64,000 nt of DNA, from assembly GCF_001687105.1 (NCBI RefSeq), contig NZ_CP014596.1, forward strand, positions 1,115,001 to 1,179,000, written 5' to 3'. Both the position numbers and the translations under genes were made by a program. The notes beneath the pieces were generated by a model. That model was given only the letters and a program-made list of their open reading frames with translations. It searched no databases and was not told where the DNA came from. Positions 1 to 8,864 of the stretch are shown piece after piece. Numbering within the stretch: the stretch's first letter is position 1; each line of letters starts with the position of its first letter. The DNA is from Salipiger sp. CCB-MM3. Its GTDB lineage: Bacteria > Pseudomonadota > Alphaproteobacteria > Rhodobacterales > Rhodobacteraceae.

Positions 1-186
1 CACTGGATGGGTAATGGGGCCCCACAGGCTTACTGATCCTAACCAAACTCCGAATACCAGGGAGTACTAGATGGCAGACACACTGCGGGTGCTAACGCCC
101 GTAGTGGAGAGGGAAACAACCCTGACCTCCGGCTAAGGCCCCCAATTCATGGCTAAGTGGGAAAGCAGGTGGGACGACCAAAACAA

Positions 187-217
<31 letters not shown>

Positions 218-342
218 TAAAGATAGCGTAACAGCTCACTGGTCTAATTAAGTTGTCCTGCGGCGAAGATGTAACGGGGCTCAAGCCATGAGCCGAAGCC
301 GAGGATGCGCATAGCGCATGGTAGCGGAGCGTAGTGTGACAT

Positions 343-393
343 AGGACTACTCCTCTTCTGCATCCTTCGGGATGTAATGGAGGAGCAAGTCCT
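343..393 (+). other. Extra hairpin in 23S helix 45 region (candidate intervening sequence)
   Basis: A long self-complementary insertion relative to the E. coli sequence: AGGACT (343-348) pairs with AGTCCT (388-393), CTCCTC-type bases pair with GAGGAG, and the apex is a TTCG loop closed by CATCC/GGATG. Intervening sequences at helices 9 and 45, excised by RNase III so that the 23S is fragmented, are known in several alphaproteobacteria. Whether this one is cut cannot be told from sequence. Confidence 0.6.
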
Positions 394-955
394 TTCTGTG
401 AAGCCGGGCTGTAAGGCATCCGGTGGAGAGATCACTAGCGAGAATGATGACATGAGTAGCGACAAAGAGTGTGAGAGACACTCTCGCCGAAAGTCCAAGG
501 GTTCCTGCTTAAAGCTAATCTGAGCAGGGTAAGCCGGCCCCTAAGGCGAGGCCGAAAGGCGTAGTCGATGGGAACCAGGTCAATATTCCTGGGCCATGTG
601 GTGGTGACGGATTGCGAAGGTTGTTCCTCCTTATCGGATTGGAGGGGCCGCTTAGCAGTTCCTGGAAATAGCCCCACTTTGAGACCGTACCCTAAACCGA
701 CACAGGTGGACTGGTAGAGAATACCAAGGCGCTTGAGAGAACGATGTTGAAGGAACTCGGCAAAATACCTCCGTAAGTTCGCGAGAAGGAGGCCCAGTTT
801 CAACGCAAGTTTTGGCTGGGGGCACAAACCAGGGGGTGGCGACTGTTTACTAAAAACACAGGGCTCTGCGAAGTCGCAAGACGACGTATAGGGTCTGACG
901 CCTGCCCGGTGCCTGAAGGTTAAAAGGAGGGGTGAGAGCTCTGAATTGAAGCCCA

Positions 956-1038
<83 letters not shown>

Positions 1039-1293
1039 CGACTTCCCCGCTGTCTCCAACATCGACTCAGCGAAATTGAATTGCCTGTCAAGATGCAGGC
1101 TTCCCGCGGTTAGACGGAAAGACCCCGTGCACCTTTACTACAGCTTCACACTGGCATCAGGCCATGCATGTGCAGGATAGGTGGTAGGCTTCGAAGCGGA
1201 CACGCCAGTGTCCGTGGAGCCTCCCTTGAGATACCACCCTTGCATTGCTTGATGTCTAACCGCGATCCCTTATCGGGTTCCGGGACCCTGTGT

Positions 1294-1328
<35 letters not shown>

Positions 1329-1471
1329 GCGTAACGGAGGCGCGCGAAGGTTGGCTCAGAGCGGTCGGAAATCGCTCGTTGAGTGCAATGGCAGAAGCCA
1401 GCCTGACTGCAAGACTGACAAGTCGAGCAGAGTCGAAAGACGGCCATAGTGATCCGGTGGTCCCAAGTGGG

Positions 1472-1520
<49 letters not shown>

Positions 1521-1590
1521 ACTGCCCAAGAGTCCATATCGACGGCAGTGTTTGGCACCTCGATGTCGGCTCATCTCATCCTGGGGCTGG

Positions 1591-1627
<37 letters not shown>

Positions 1628-2094
1628 AGGTACGTGAGCTGGGTTTAGAACGTCGTGAGACAGTTCGGTCCCTATCTGCCGTGGGTGTAGGATACTTGAG
1701 AGGAGTTGCCCCTAGTACGAGAGGACCGGGGTGAACGATCCACTGGTGGACCAGTTGTCGTGCCAACGGCAGTGCTGGGTAGCTATGATCGGACAGGATA
1801 ACCGCTGAAGGCATCTAAGCGGGAAGCCCCCCTCAAAACAAGGTATCCCTGAGGGCCGTGGAAGACCACCACGTCGATAGGCCGGAGGTGTAAGTGCAGC
1901 AATGCATTCAGCTGACCGGTACTAATGGCCCGATAGGCTTGATCCGATCCAGGAACAGCAAGGCTGTTCCAAGATCAGACGAAGCATACAACCCCTACAC
2001 ATACTTGACTTGGTAACTCGTTGATTAGCGCTGCGCCCGGCATGGAGAGGTGCGGCAACGCGTCGTCGCTTCGCGAGACGCTGTCTGCCGCCAA

Positions 2095-2146
2095 CCAAAC
2101 CAAGAAAAGCCACAACGCGCAGCGTTGTGGGTTTTTCTTGGTTTGG
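2095..2146 (+). other. Long hairpin in the 23S-5S spacer overlapping the 5S 5' strand
   Basis: CCAAACCAAGAAAA (2095-2108) is the reverse complement of TTTTCTTGGTTTGG (2133-2146), with a second inner stem CACAACGC (2111-2118) and GCGTTGTG (2122-2129). The 3' arm runs into the first bases of the 5S rRNA (from about 2141), so this stem competes with helix I of 5S. It probably acts in precursor processing. It lacks the position and context of a terminator because 5S follows directly. Confidence 0.75.
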
Positions 2147-2257
2147 TGGTCATAGCGCAAGCAAAACACCCGGCTCCATTCCGAACCCGGCCGTTAAGTG
2201 CTGCCGCGCCAATGGTACTGCGTCTCAAGACGTGGGAGAGTAGGTCACCGCCAAACC
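2141..2257 (+). rRNA. rrf: 5S ribosomal RNA
   Basis: About 117 nt with the canonical 5S pattern. The 5' strand GTTTGGTGG pairs with CCGCCAAAC at the 3' end (helix I). Conserved internal segments include CGAACCCGGCCGTTAAG (loop B/C region) and GGGAGAGTAGGTCA near the 3' end. It lies about 195 nt after the 23S. Ends are estimated from the helix I pairing. Confidence 0.95.
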
Positions 2258-2536
2258 TAGTAAAACCCTCAATAAATCAACGTATCTCTCAAAACGATCC
2301 TCAGCCTTATATTCCTATCCTGCAGCGCCGAGCGACCGCCACGCGACCCACCCCGGTCGCGCTATACGCGTTTGTGTGGGCGACTTTCACTGCCACGCCG
2401 ACGTGCATGCACAGAGGCTGCGCCGTGGCAAACAGCGCCGCCGCTTGCGGGCGTGGGGGTGGAATGACTAGCTATGCTCCAAACGGGTTCGGCGCCGGGG
2501 TCATCGCCCCGCGCGCGCAGCCCGAGGAGTATCGTT
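2258..2536. other. Intergenic region after the rRNA operon, no tRNA-fMet
   Basis: No cloverleaf or initiator-tRNA sequence was found here, although many Rhodobacteraceae rrn operons end with tRNA-fMet. A small hairpin GCGACC/GGTCGC lies at 2343-2360 with no T-tract. GAGGAG at 2524-2529 is the ribosome-binding site of the following gene. I see no convincing small gene. Confidence 0.5.
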
Positions 2537-3556
2537 ATGAAAAACATCGGCTTTTTGTCTTTCGGCCATTGGTCGCCGCAGCGCGGGTCGGCCACGCGCA
2601 CAGCCTCTGACGCTTTGCTGCAGGCTATCGAGCTTGCGGTGGCGGCAGAAGAGCTTGGGCTCGATGGGGCCTACTATCGCGTCCACCATTTTGCGCGCCA
2701 GCATGCCAGCCCCTTCCCGCTGCTCGCGGCGGTCGGGGCGCGGACCTCGAAGATCGAGATCGGCACCGGCGTCATCGACATGCGCTATGAGAACCCGCTT
2801 TATATGGCCGAGGATGCCGGCGCTGCCGATCTGATCAGCCAGGGCCGCCTGCAGCTGGGGATCAGCCGCGGCAGCCCCGAGCAGGTGATCGACGGCTGGC
2901 GCTACTTTGGCTATGCCCCCGCTGAGGATGAGACCGACGCGGACATGGGGCGCCGTCACGCGCAGGTCTTCCTGCAGATGCTCGAGGGGCAGGGCTTTGC
3001 CGAGCCGAACCCGCGGCCGATGTTCCCCAACCCGCCGGGCAAGCTGCGGATCGAGCCCTTCTCGGAGGGGCTGAAGGACCGCATCTGGTGGGGCGCCGGG
3101 TCGAACAAAACCGCCGAATGGGCAGCCATGCTGGGTATGAACCTGCAAAGCTCGACGCTCAAGGACGATGAGACCGGCGAGCCCTTCCACATCCAGCAGG
3201 CCAAGCAGATCCGCGCCTATCGTGGGGCTTGGAAAGCTGCGGGCCATAGTCGGAAGCCTCGGGTGTCGGTGAGCCGCTCGATCTTTGCGCTGATGAACGA
3301 TCAGGACCGGATGTATTTCGGCACTGGCGGCAAAGGGGACGACTCCGTGGGCTTCATCGAGCAACAGCGCTCGATCTTCGGGCGTTCCTATGCCGACGAG
3401 CCCGATCGGTTGATCGAGCAGCTGAAAGGCGATGAGGCGATTGCCGAGGCCGATACGCTGTTGCTGACGGTGCCGAACTCGCTCGGGGTCGATTACAACG
3501 CCCATGTGATCGAGAGCATCCTCAGCCATGTGGCACCTGCCCTTGGCTGGCGCTGA
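2537..3556 (+). CDS. Luciferase-like (bacterial luciferase superfamily) flavin monooxygenase
   Basis: A 339-residue protein of the LLM class, expected to be a cytosolic flavin-dependent monooxygenase or F420/FMN oxidoreductase. The family shape is visible: the first strand MKNIGFLSFGHW, then AYYRVHHFARQ, the segment IEIGTGVIDMRYENPLYMAEDA typical of the TIM-barrel flavin pocket, and LQLGISRGSPE. The start at 2537 is chosen because GAGGAG lies 7 nt upstream and the first beta strand begins there; an in-frame ATG at 2474 would add an unstructured tail. It stands alone between the rRNA operon and a strong terminator at 3569-3599. The substrate cannot be inferred. Confidence 0.88.
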   Translation: MKNIGFLSFGHWSPQRGSATRTASDALLQAIELAVAAEELGLDGAYYRVHHFARQHASPFPLLAAVGARTSKIEIGTGVIDMRYENPLYMAEDAGAADLISQGRLQLGISRGSPEQVIDGWRYFGYAPAEDETDADMGRRHAQVFLQMLEGQGFAEPNPRPMFPNPPGKLRIEPFSEGLKDRIWWGAGSNKTAEWAAMLGMNLQSSTLKDDETGEPFHIQQAKQIRAYRGAWKAAGHSRKPRVSVSRSIFALMNDQDRMYFGTGGKGDDSVGFIEQQRSIFGRSYADEPDRLIEQLKGDEAIAEADTLLLTVPNSLGVDYNAHVIESILSHVAPALGWR

Positions 3557-3568
3557 GCGATAAGGAAT

Positions 3569-3599
3569 ATGCCCGGCCTTGTGGCCGGGCATGTTTTTT
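3569..3599 (+). terminator. Rho-independent terminator of the monooxygenase gene
   Basis: GCCCGGCC and GGCCGGGC form an 8-10 bp GC stem around a TTGT loop, followed by six T residues at 3594-3599. It lies 12 nt after the stop codon. It separates this gene from the convergent operon ending at 3616. Confidence 0.92.
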
Positions 3600-3615
3600 G
3601 CCCCTCAGGGGTGTC

Positions 3616-4338
3616 TCAGGAAACGATGGTCAGCTCGCCGCTGCGGTCCTTGAGGCCGATGCCGGTGGTGGACAGCCGCCGCGCCTCGGTGATCAGCCAC
3701 GCCAGCCGCTCGGCGGCGCGCGGCGGCGTCAGGCCGCCGGAGGTGTGGATGTTCGACACGCAGTTTCGGGCGCTGTCGCGGGTGCCGCTGCGCGGTGCCC
3801 AAGTGAGATAGGCGCCAAGGCTGTGCGAGACGGTGAGCCCCGGACGTTCGCCGATCAGCACCAGCACCATTTGCGCGCCGAGCCGCTCGGCGATCTGGTC
3901 GCCGATCGCCACCCGCGCCTGCTCGGCAAAGCAGACGGGGGCCTCGGTGAGCTCGGGCAAAAGCGCGCGCAGGTGCCGGACGACCGCTGCGGCATGGGCG
4001 GTGACGGCAGGCGGCGAGAGGCCATCGGCAATAACGATCGCCAGATCCGGCTCGATGAGCGGAAGTTCGGTGCCGGGCGCGAGTTGGCGCCCGAGGTCCG
4101 GGCGCTTGAGATATTCGGCGCGGCTCCGCGCGCGGCTGGAGACCTGCGCCAGCGGGCGCAACTCGCGGCGCAAGCCGTCCCAATCGGGCGTCTCAAAGAT
4201 GGCGTCCTTGGCGGCGGCATGGTCCTCTTGAAAGGCCAGTAGCCTCGACAGCGGCAGTGGGCTCGCGCTGGCGTCGAGCCGCACGCGAGAGGGAGTCATG
4301 CGGCCAAGCTGGGCCAGTTTGCTGCTGATATCGCTCAT
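3616..4338 (-). CDS. eutC: Ethanolamine ammonia-lyase small subunit
   Basis: A 240-residue small (light) subunit of the adenosylcobalamin-dependent ethanolamine ammonia-lyase, which with EutB turns ethanolamine into acetaldehyde and ammonia. Recognisable EutC segments are TPSRVRLDASASPLPLSRLL near the N-terminus, ARVAIGDQIAERL and MVLVLIGERPGL in the Rossmann-like cobalamin half, and the C-terminal run with SNIHTSGGL and ARRLSTTGIGLKDR. It is shorter than E. coli EutC (about 295 residues), mainly through a shorter N-terminus. The ATG at 4338 overlaps the eutB stop (ATGA), which fixes the start and implies translational coupling. It is the last gene of the operon. Confidence 0.95.
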   Translation of the reverse strand: MSDISSKLAQLGRMTPSRVRLDASASPLPLSRLLAFQEDHAAAKDAIFETPDWDGLRRELRPLAQVSSRARSRAEYLKRPDLGRQLAPGTELPLIEPDLAIVIADGLSPPAVTAHAAAVVRHLRALLPELTEAPVCFAEQARVAIGDQIAERLGAQMVLVLIGERPGLTVSHSLGAYLTWAPRSGTRDSARNCVSNIHTSGGLTPPRAAERLAWLITEARRLSTTGIGLKDRSGELTIVS

Positions 4339-5714
4339 GCCACCAGTCCCATGTTGCGCAGGATCATGTCGGGGTCCGGCAGTGCGCCGCGCTGACCGCC
4401 AAGCCCTGCTGTCTTGAGCCACGCGTCGAACTCGGGCGCCGGTGTCAGGCCGGAGACCTCGCGCAGATAGGCGATGTCTTCGAAGCCGAGGCTCTGGTAG
4501 CCAAGCATCGCGTCATCGGCGCCCGGCACGGTGATCAGGAAGGTGACGCCCGCCGCGACGAGCAGCGTGGCCAGCACGTCCATGTCGTCTTGATCGGCCT
4601 GCACATGGTTGGTGTAGCACACGTCCACGCCCATCGGCAGGCCGAGCAGCTTGCCGCAGAAGTGATCCTCCAGCCCGGCGCGGATGATCTGCTTGCCGTC
4701 GTAGAGATATTCCGGCCCGATGAAGCCGACCACCGTGTTGACGATCATCGGCTCGAAGGCGCGGGCGACGCCATAGGCGCGGGCCTCGAGCGTCTGCTGA
4801 TCGACGCCGTGGTGGCCATCGGCCGACAGCGCGGCACCCTGGCCGGTTTCGAAATACATTGTGTTCTGACCGACCGTGCCGCGCCCGGCGGCGCGTCCGG
4901 CGTCATTGGCCTCACGCAGCACATCGAGCGTAACCCCAAAGCCGTCATTCGCCGCCTGCGTGCCCGCGATCGACTGGAAGATCAGGTCGACCGGCGCACC
5001 GGCGTCGAGCAGGTCGAGCGCATTGGTCACATGGGTCAGCACGCAGGATTGCGCGGGCATGTCAAAGCGGGTGCGGATGTCGTCGAGCGCGACCAGAAGG
5101 TCGTGGCAGTTGCCGATATTGTCGGAGGCGGGGTTGATCCCGATCACCGCGTCGCCCGCGCCGAAGAACAGACCGTCGAGCATGGCCACGGCGATGCCGC
5201 GCGGGTCATCGGCGGGGTGGTTGGGCTGCAGCCGCGTCGACAGGGTGCCGCGTTTGCCCAGCGTGGTGCGAAAGGCGGTGATCACCTCGGTCTTGCGCGC
5301 GACGCGGATCAGGTCCTGATTGCGCATCAGCTTGCTGACGGCGGCGATCATCTCGGGGGTGAAACCCGGCGCGGCGGCGCTGAGCGCGGCGGTATGCGCC
5401 GCTGGTGAGAGCAGCCAGTCGCGCAGATCGCCGACGGTCATCGACGCGAAAGGCGCAAAGGCTGCCGCGTCATGGCTGTCGATGATCAGCCGCGTCACCT
5501 CGTCGGCCTCATAGGGCACGACCGCTTCGGTGAGGAAGGTCTTCAGCGGCAGGTCGAGCAGGGCGCGGCGCGCGGCCACGCGCTCCAGCGCCGAGCTTGC
5601 GGCGATGCCCGCCAGTTGGTCGCCGGATTTCTCGGGCGTGGCTGCGCTCAGAAGATGCGCAAGCGAGCGGAACACGAACTGTTCGCCGCGCGCGGTGGCA
5701 CGATAGGTCGGCAT
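4335..5714 (-). CDS. eutB: Ethanolamine ammonia-lyase large subunit
   Basis: A 459-residue catalytic (heavy) subunit, close to the usual 450-460. The TIM-barrel core motifs are present, including GADAVIGINPASDNIGN, QSCVLTHVTNALDLL, DLIFQSIAGTQAAN and FETGQGAALSADGHHG, followed by PMIVNTVVGFIGPEYLYDG. The reaction is cytosolic. No carboxysome-like shell genes (eutS, K, L, M, N), EutA reactivase, aldehyde dehydrogenase or eutR are nearby, so acetaldehyde handling must be encoded elsewhere. The start at 5714 overlaps the preceding stop by one base. An ammonia-lyase beside two choline/ethanolamine-kinase-like genes suggests the operon feeds on an ethanolamine-yielding compound. Confidence 0.96.
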   Translation of the reverse strand: MPTYRATARGEQFVFRSLAHLLSAATPEKSGDQLAGIAASSALERVAARRALLDLPLKTFLTEAVVPYEADEVTRLIIDSHDAAAFAPFASMTVGDLRDWLLSPAAHTAALSAAAPGFTPEMIAAVSKLMRNQDLIRVARKTEVITAFRTTLGKRGTLSTRLQPNHPADDPRGIAVAMLDGLFFGAGDAVIGINPASDNIGNCHDLLVALDDIRTRFDMPAQSCVLTHVTNALDLLDAGAPVDLIFQSIAGTQAANDGFGVTLDVLREANDAGRAAGRGTVGQNTMYFETGQGAALSADGHHGVDQQTLEARAYGVARAFEPMIVNTVVGFIGPEYLYDGKQIIRAGLEDHFCGKLLGLPMGVDVCYTNHVQADQDDMDVLATLLVAAGVTFLITVPGADDAMLGYQSLGFEDIAYLREVSGLTPAPEFDAWLKTAGLGGQRGALPDPDMILRNMGLVA

Positions 5715-6658
5715 TACAATCTCCGCAGGTGAGTGGCCCAGTCGGGCGCTTCCATGATCGAACGGGCGCGCATCTTCTTCCACATGCCGTATTTGTGGAA
5801 ATCGAAGTCGAGCCGCGACACCTCGAGCTGCACCATCGACCACAGCGACCATTTCACATCGGCCAGAGCCTTGTGCACGGTGACGCGGCTGATGATCTCG
5901 GGGCGGACCTCGCCGAAATAGGCCTCGATCAGTTCCAATTCGCGCTCGGGGGTAAAGAACATCTCGCCGAACCAGATCCCCAGATCATAGCAGCGGTCGT
6001 TCATCGAGGCGTATTCGTAGTCGATCAGCATGATCGAGCCATCCTCGCCGATCATGAAATTGCCCGGCATCGGATCGTTGAACGAGGCGACGAGGTCCAC
6101 GCCCGAGGCATCGATCGCCTCGCGCGCCAATTGGGTGTTGAGCCGCAGCCAGGCGTCCTCGCGATACTTGCGCCCGCCAAGCTCGGCGACCTGCTGGGCG
6201 TGTTCGTCGATCATGTCAAAGACGGTCTTGGTCAGCCCGAGCGCCGGAAGCGCATGCATCGTGCGATACGCGGAGATGGCGGCGCGGCAGTTTTCGATGT
6301 CGGCGAAATCGCTGTGGGTCGAGGCGCGGCGGTCGGGCAGGAAGTCGTTGATCTCGACGCCCCGGTGCGCGAGGTCATCATGCACCCGTGGCCCCAGACC
6401 CGCCGCAGCGGCCTTGCGCGAGGCGTCCATGGCGGCGTCGCGGTCGATGAACATCTCGGTGCCATTGCCGGGGACTTTGACGAACCAATCGCCGCTGCCG
6501 TCCTTGCGCTTTACCCGCCAGTTCTCGTTCGAAATGCCGCCCGAAACCGGGCCATAGACCACATCGCGCCCGCCTTCGAACAGTGGCGCATCGCGGATCA
6601 CTGTCTCGATCGTCTCTTCCATGGCATGCGCGGCGCTGCCGAGAGGTTTCATCATCAT
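5714..6658 (-). CDS. Choline/ethanolamine kinase-like phosphotransferase (APH fold)
   Basis: 314 residues of the APH/choline-kinase fold. The kinase signatures are a Brenner-type loop NDPMPGNF and the metal-binding segment LIDYEYASMNDRCYDLG, which is the form seen in choline/ethanolamine kinases rather than antibiotic kinases. An N-lobe lysine (WFVKVPG) is also visible. It likely phosphorylates the hydroxyl of a small amino-alcohol or related compound. The start at 6658 forms an ATGA overlap with the upstream paralogue; two further in-frame ATGs follow directly. The stop overlaps the eutB start. Substrate assignment to ethanolamine is inference from the adjacent eutBC. Confidence 0.8.
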   Translation of the reverse strand: MMMKPLGSAAHAMEETIETVIRDAPLFEGGRDVVYGPVSGGISNENWRVKRKDGSGDWFVKVPGNGTEMFIDRDAAMDASRKAAAAGLGPRVHDDLAHRGVEINDFLPDRRASTHSDFADIENCRAAISAYRTMHALPALGLTKTVFDMIDEHAQQVAELGGRKYREDAWLRLNTQLAREAIDASGVDLVASFNDPMPGNFMIGEDGSIMLIDYEYASMNDRCYDLGIWFGEMFFTPERELELIEAYFGEVRPEIISRVTVHKALADVKWSLWSMVQLEVSRLDFDFHKYGMWKKMRARSIMEAPDWATHLRRL

Positions 6659-7581
6659 GCGGCCACTCCCGTGATGCGGATCTTCTCTTCGAAAGAGGGA
6701 TGGCGCAGCATCATGCGCAGGCGCAGCAGCCGCCATTCCCCGTATTTCAGCCATTCCACCGCGCCGCGCTCCGACAGGTGCGACATCAGCCGCGCCCAAA
6801 GCGCATGCATCAGATCGTCCACATGCGACCAAAGCCGTGCCCGCGCAAAGCCAGCGGCGTCGAAACTGCCGGCATAGGCGGTGTAGGCGGCTTCCATGTC
6901 GGTCTCGATGTCGGTCATCTCGGCCAGCAGGCAGCCGACGTCATAGAGCGGGTCGTTCATCCCGGCGCGGTCGTAATCCACCAGCAGCACCTCGCCTTCG
7001 GGGCCGATCAGGATGTTGGAGGATGAGCCATCGTTGCGGCAGGGCGCGAGCGCGCCATCGAGCAGCGGTTCGGCCTGCGCCACCAGTCGGCGCAGCCACA
7101 GGATGTCATCGGGCAAGGCGATGCCCTGCGCGCCATGGGCCTCGATCACCCGGTCAATCTCGGCGAAGGGATCGAAGCGGCGTGGCAGCGCGGGACCAGC
7201 GTGCAGCTTGCGCAGCGCGGTCATGATGGTGCCCACGGTCTGCGCATCCTGCAGGTGGTGCTGGCGCGCGGTGACCCAGCCCTTTGCGCAGGCGGTCATG
7301 GCTATGGCGCCAGTGGCCTCGTCGGACCAAAGCACCTTTGGCCCGGCCCCGGTGTCGCCCGCGGCGCGGGCCCCGGCGATGGCAGCGGGCAGGTCGAACC
7401 AATGGATCATCTCAGGGTGCATGCGTTTGACGAAGGTCCCGCCCGCCAGAGCCGACCGGCTTTCCAGCGCCTTGTAGCTGGGCGAGGCCAGCGCCGCCGG
7501 GCCGGGCGTCGCCGCGGCAGGGTCAAGCCCCGCCGCCGCGAGCGTCTCGGCCATCATGTCATCGGTGACGAGCTGGCTCAT
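6655..7581 (-). CDS. Second choline/ethanolamine kinase-like phosphotransferase
   Basis: A 308-residue paralogue of its downstream neighbour. The catalytic loop is CRNDGSSSNILI and the metal-binding motif is VDYDRAGMNDPLYDVG, again in the choline-kinase style. The N-lobe is less canonical (GGTFVKRMHP). Having two consecutive, divergent kinases suggests either a heteromer or two successive or alternative substrates. The ATG overlaps the stop of the M20 hydrolase gene (ATGA), so the start is secure. Both genes belong to the eutBC transcription unit. Confidence 0.78.
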   Translation of the reverse strand: MSQLVTDDMMAETLAAAGLDPAAATPGPAALASPSYKALESRSALAGGTFVKRMHPEMIHWFDLPAAIAGARAAGDTGAGPKVLWSDEATGAIAMTACAKGWVTARQHHLQDAQTVGTIMTALRKLHAGPALPRRFDPFAEIDRVIEAHGAQGIALPDDILWLRRLVAQAEPLLDGALAPCRNDGSSSNILIGPEGEVLLVDYDRAGMNDPLYDVGCLLAEMTDIETDMEAAYTAYAGSFDAAGFARARLWSHVDDLMHALWARLMSHLSERGAVEWLKYGEWRLLRLRMMLRHPSFEEKIRITGVAA

Positions 7582-8864
7582 GCGCTGGCTCCTGCGGCCT
7601 TGTCGAGGTTGCCGCCCGCGCGGTCGATGCGGCGGATCATCTCGACCAGCACATCGCCGCCGGCGTTGAGGTCCTCCGGCGAGGTGTATTCGTCATTGCG
7701 ATGAATGACGCCATTGACCGAGGGCACCGCCACCACGATCGACGGCAGGATCGCGTTCACCGCCACCGCGTCATGGCCGCCGATGGTGTCGATGGCGATG
7801 CGCGGATAGCCGAAGTCATCCGCCGCGCTTTCGGCCAGCGCCACCAATCGCGCATCGAAGCGGCCCGCAGGGCGGCGGTCGACCGAGACGATCTCTGCCG
7901 AAACGGCGGCCTTTTCGGCCAGACCGGGCAGGGCGGCGCGCAGTTCGGCTTCGGACCATTCCAGCATCGCGGGCTCGGGCGCGCGCAGTTCGGCAAAGAG
8001 AATGGCCTTGCCCGGCACGATATTGGGCGAGTTGGGCGAGATATCGACCCGCGCCACCGAGGTGAACAGCGTGTCGCTGGCGGTGTCGGCCAGCTCGCGC
8101 ACCTTGGCGATGATATAGGCGGCCCCAAGCACCGCATCGTGACGGTCTTCCATCGGGGTCGGGCCGGTGTGGTTTTGCTCGCCGGTGACCTCGATCCGCA
8201 CCTTGAGGGCGCCCCAGTGACGGACGAAGGGCGCGATCCGCGCGCCAGCCTTCTCCATCTTGTCGTCCCCTTCGATGTGGATCTCTAGGTAGATGTCGGG
8301 CTGCGGCGCGGGATCGCTGCCCATGTAGCCGGTGCGGTTCAGTTCCGCCTCGACGCTGAGCCCATCTCGGTCGGTGCGGGCGAGGGCGAACTCGCGGGTC
8401 AGCCCGCCCGCAAACACCGAAGAGCCCAGCAGCGAGGGCTGGAAGCGCGCGCCTTCCTCGTTCATCCAGTCGGCGATCACATAGTTGCAGCTGGGGGTCT
8501 CACCCCGTGCCTTCGCCTCGTTGCGCCATGTCTCGATCGCGGCCAATGCCGCGACAACGCCATACGCGCCATCGAAGCGGCCCCCGCGCGGCTGGCTGTC
8601 GAGATGCGAGCCGATCATCACCAGCGGTGCATCGGGGCCCGCCAGATCGATCCGGCCAAAGAGGTTGCCGATGTTGTCGACCAGCACGTCATAGCCCCGC
8701 TCCGCAAGCTCCGCCCGGAACCAGTCGCGGGCGGCCTTGTGGTTGTCGGTGAGAACGGGGCGGTCGATGCCGCCGTCCCCTGTGCTGCCGAACTCGGCCT
8801 GTTTCTCCATCAACGCTTGCAGCAGCGCCGCGTCGATCCGGGCAAGATCCAGCGTTTCGGTCAT
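7578..8864 (-). CDS. M20 family Zn-dependent amidohydrolase (N-carbamoyl-amino-acid hydrolase / allantoate amidohydrolase type)
   Basis: 428 residues, the typical length of the carbamoylase/allantoate amidohydrolase branch of M20. Dinuclear metal ligands are visible in GSHLDSQP (His, Asp), GRFDGAYGV (Asp), MNEEGARF (Glu), LEIHIEG (His) and IHRNDEYT near the C-terminus (His). GEQNHTGPTPM is the dimerisation-domain segment that binds the substrate carboxylate. It hydrolyses an amide or ureido bond in the cytosol. In this operon it could release an amine or ammonia from the compound imported by the adjacent peptide-type ABC transporter. The substrate is unknown. Confidence 0.88.
   Translation of the reverse strand: MTETLDLARIDAALLQALMEKQAEFGSTGDGGIDRPVLTDNHKAARDWFRAELAERGYDVLVDNIGNLFGRIDLAGPDAPLVMIGSHLDSQPRGGRFDGAYGVVAALAAIETWRNEAKARGETPSCNYVIADWMNEEGARFQPSLLGSSVFAGGLTREFALARTDRDGLSVEAELNRTGYMGSDPAPQPDIYLEIHIEGDDKMEKAGARIAPFVRHWGALKVRIEVTGEQNHTGPTPMEDRHDAVLGAAYIIAKVRELADTASDTLFTSVARVDISPNSPNIVPGKAILFAELRAPEPAMLEWSEAELRAALPGLAEKAAVSAEIVSVDRRPAGRFDARLVALAESAADDFGYPRIAIDTIGGHDAVAVNAILPSIVVAVPSVNGVIHRNDEYTSPEDLNAGGDVLVEMIRRIDRAGGNLDKAAGASA

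Noticed and set aside
2501..3592. Open frame opposite the luciferase-like monooxygenase
   Set aside because: It overlaps the entire monooxygenase gene and crosses its terminator; no domain recognised.
5714..7581. Aminoglycoside resistance genes
   Set aside because: The APH-fold proteins carry choline/ethanolamine-kinase-type motifs and sit in a catabolic operon, so antibiotic resistance is not supported.
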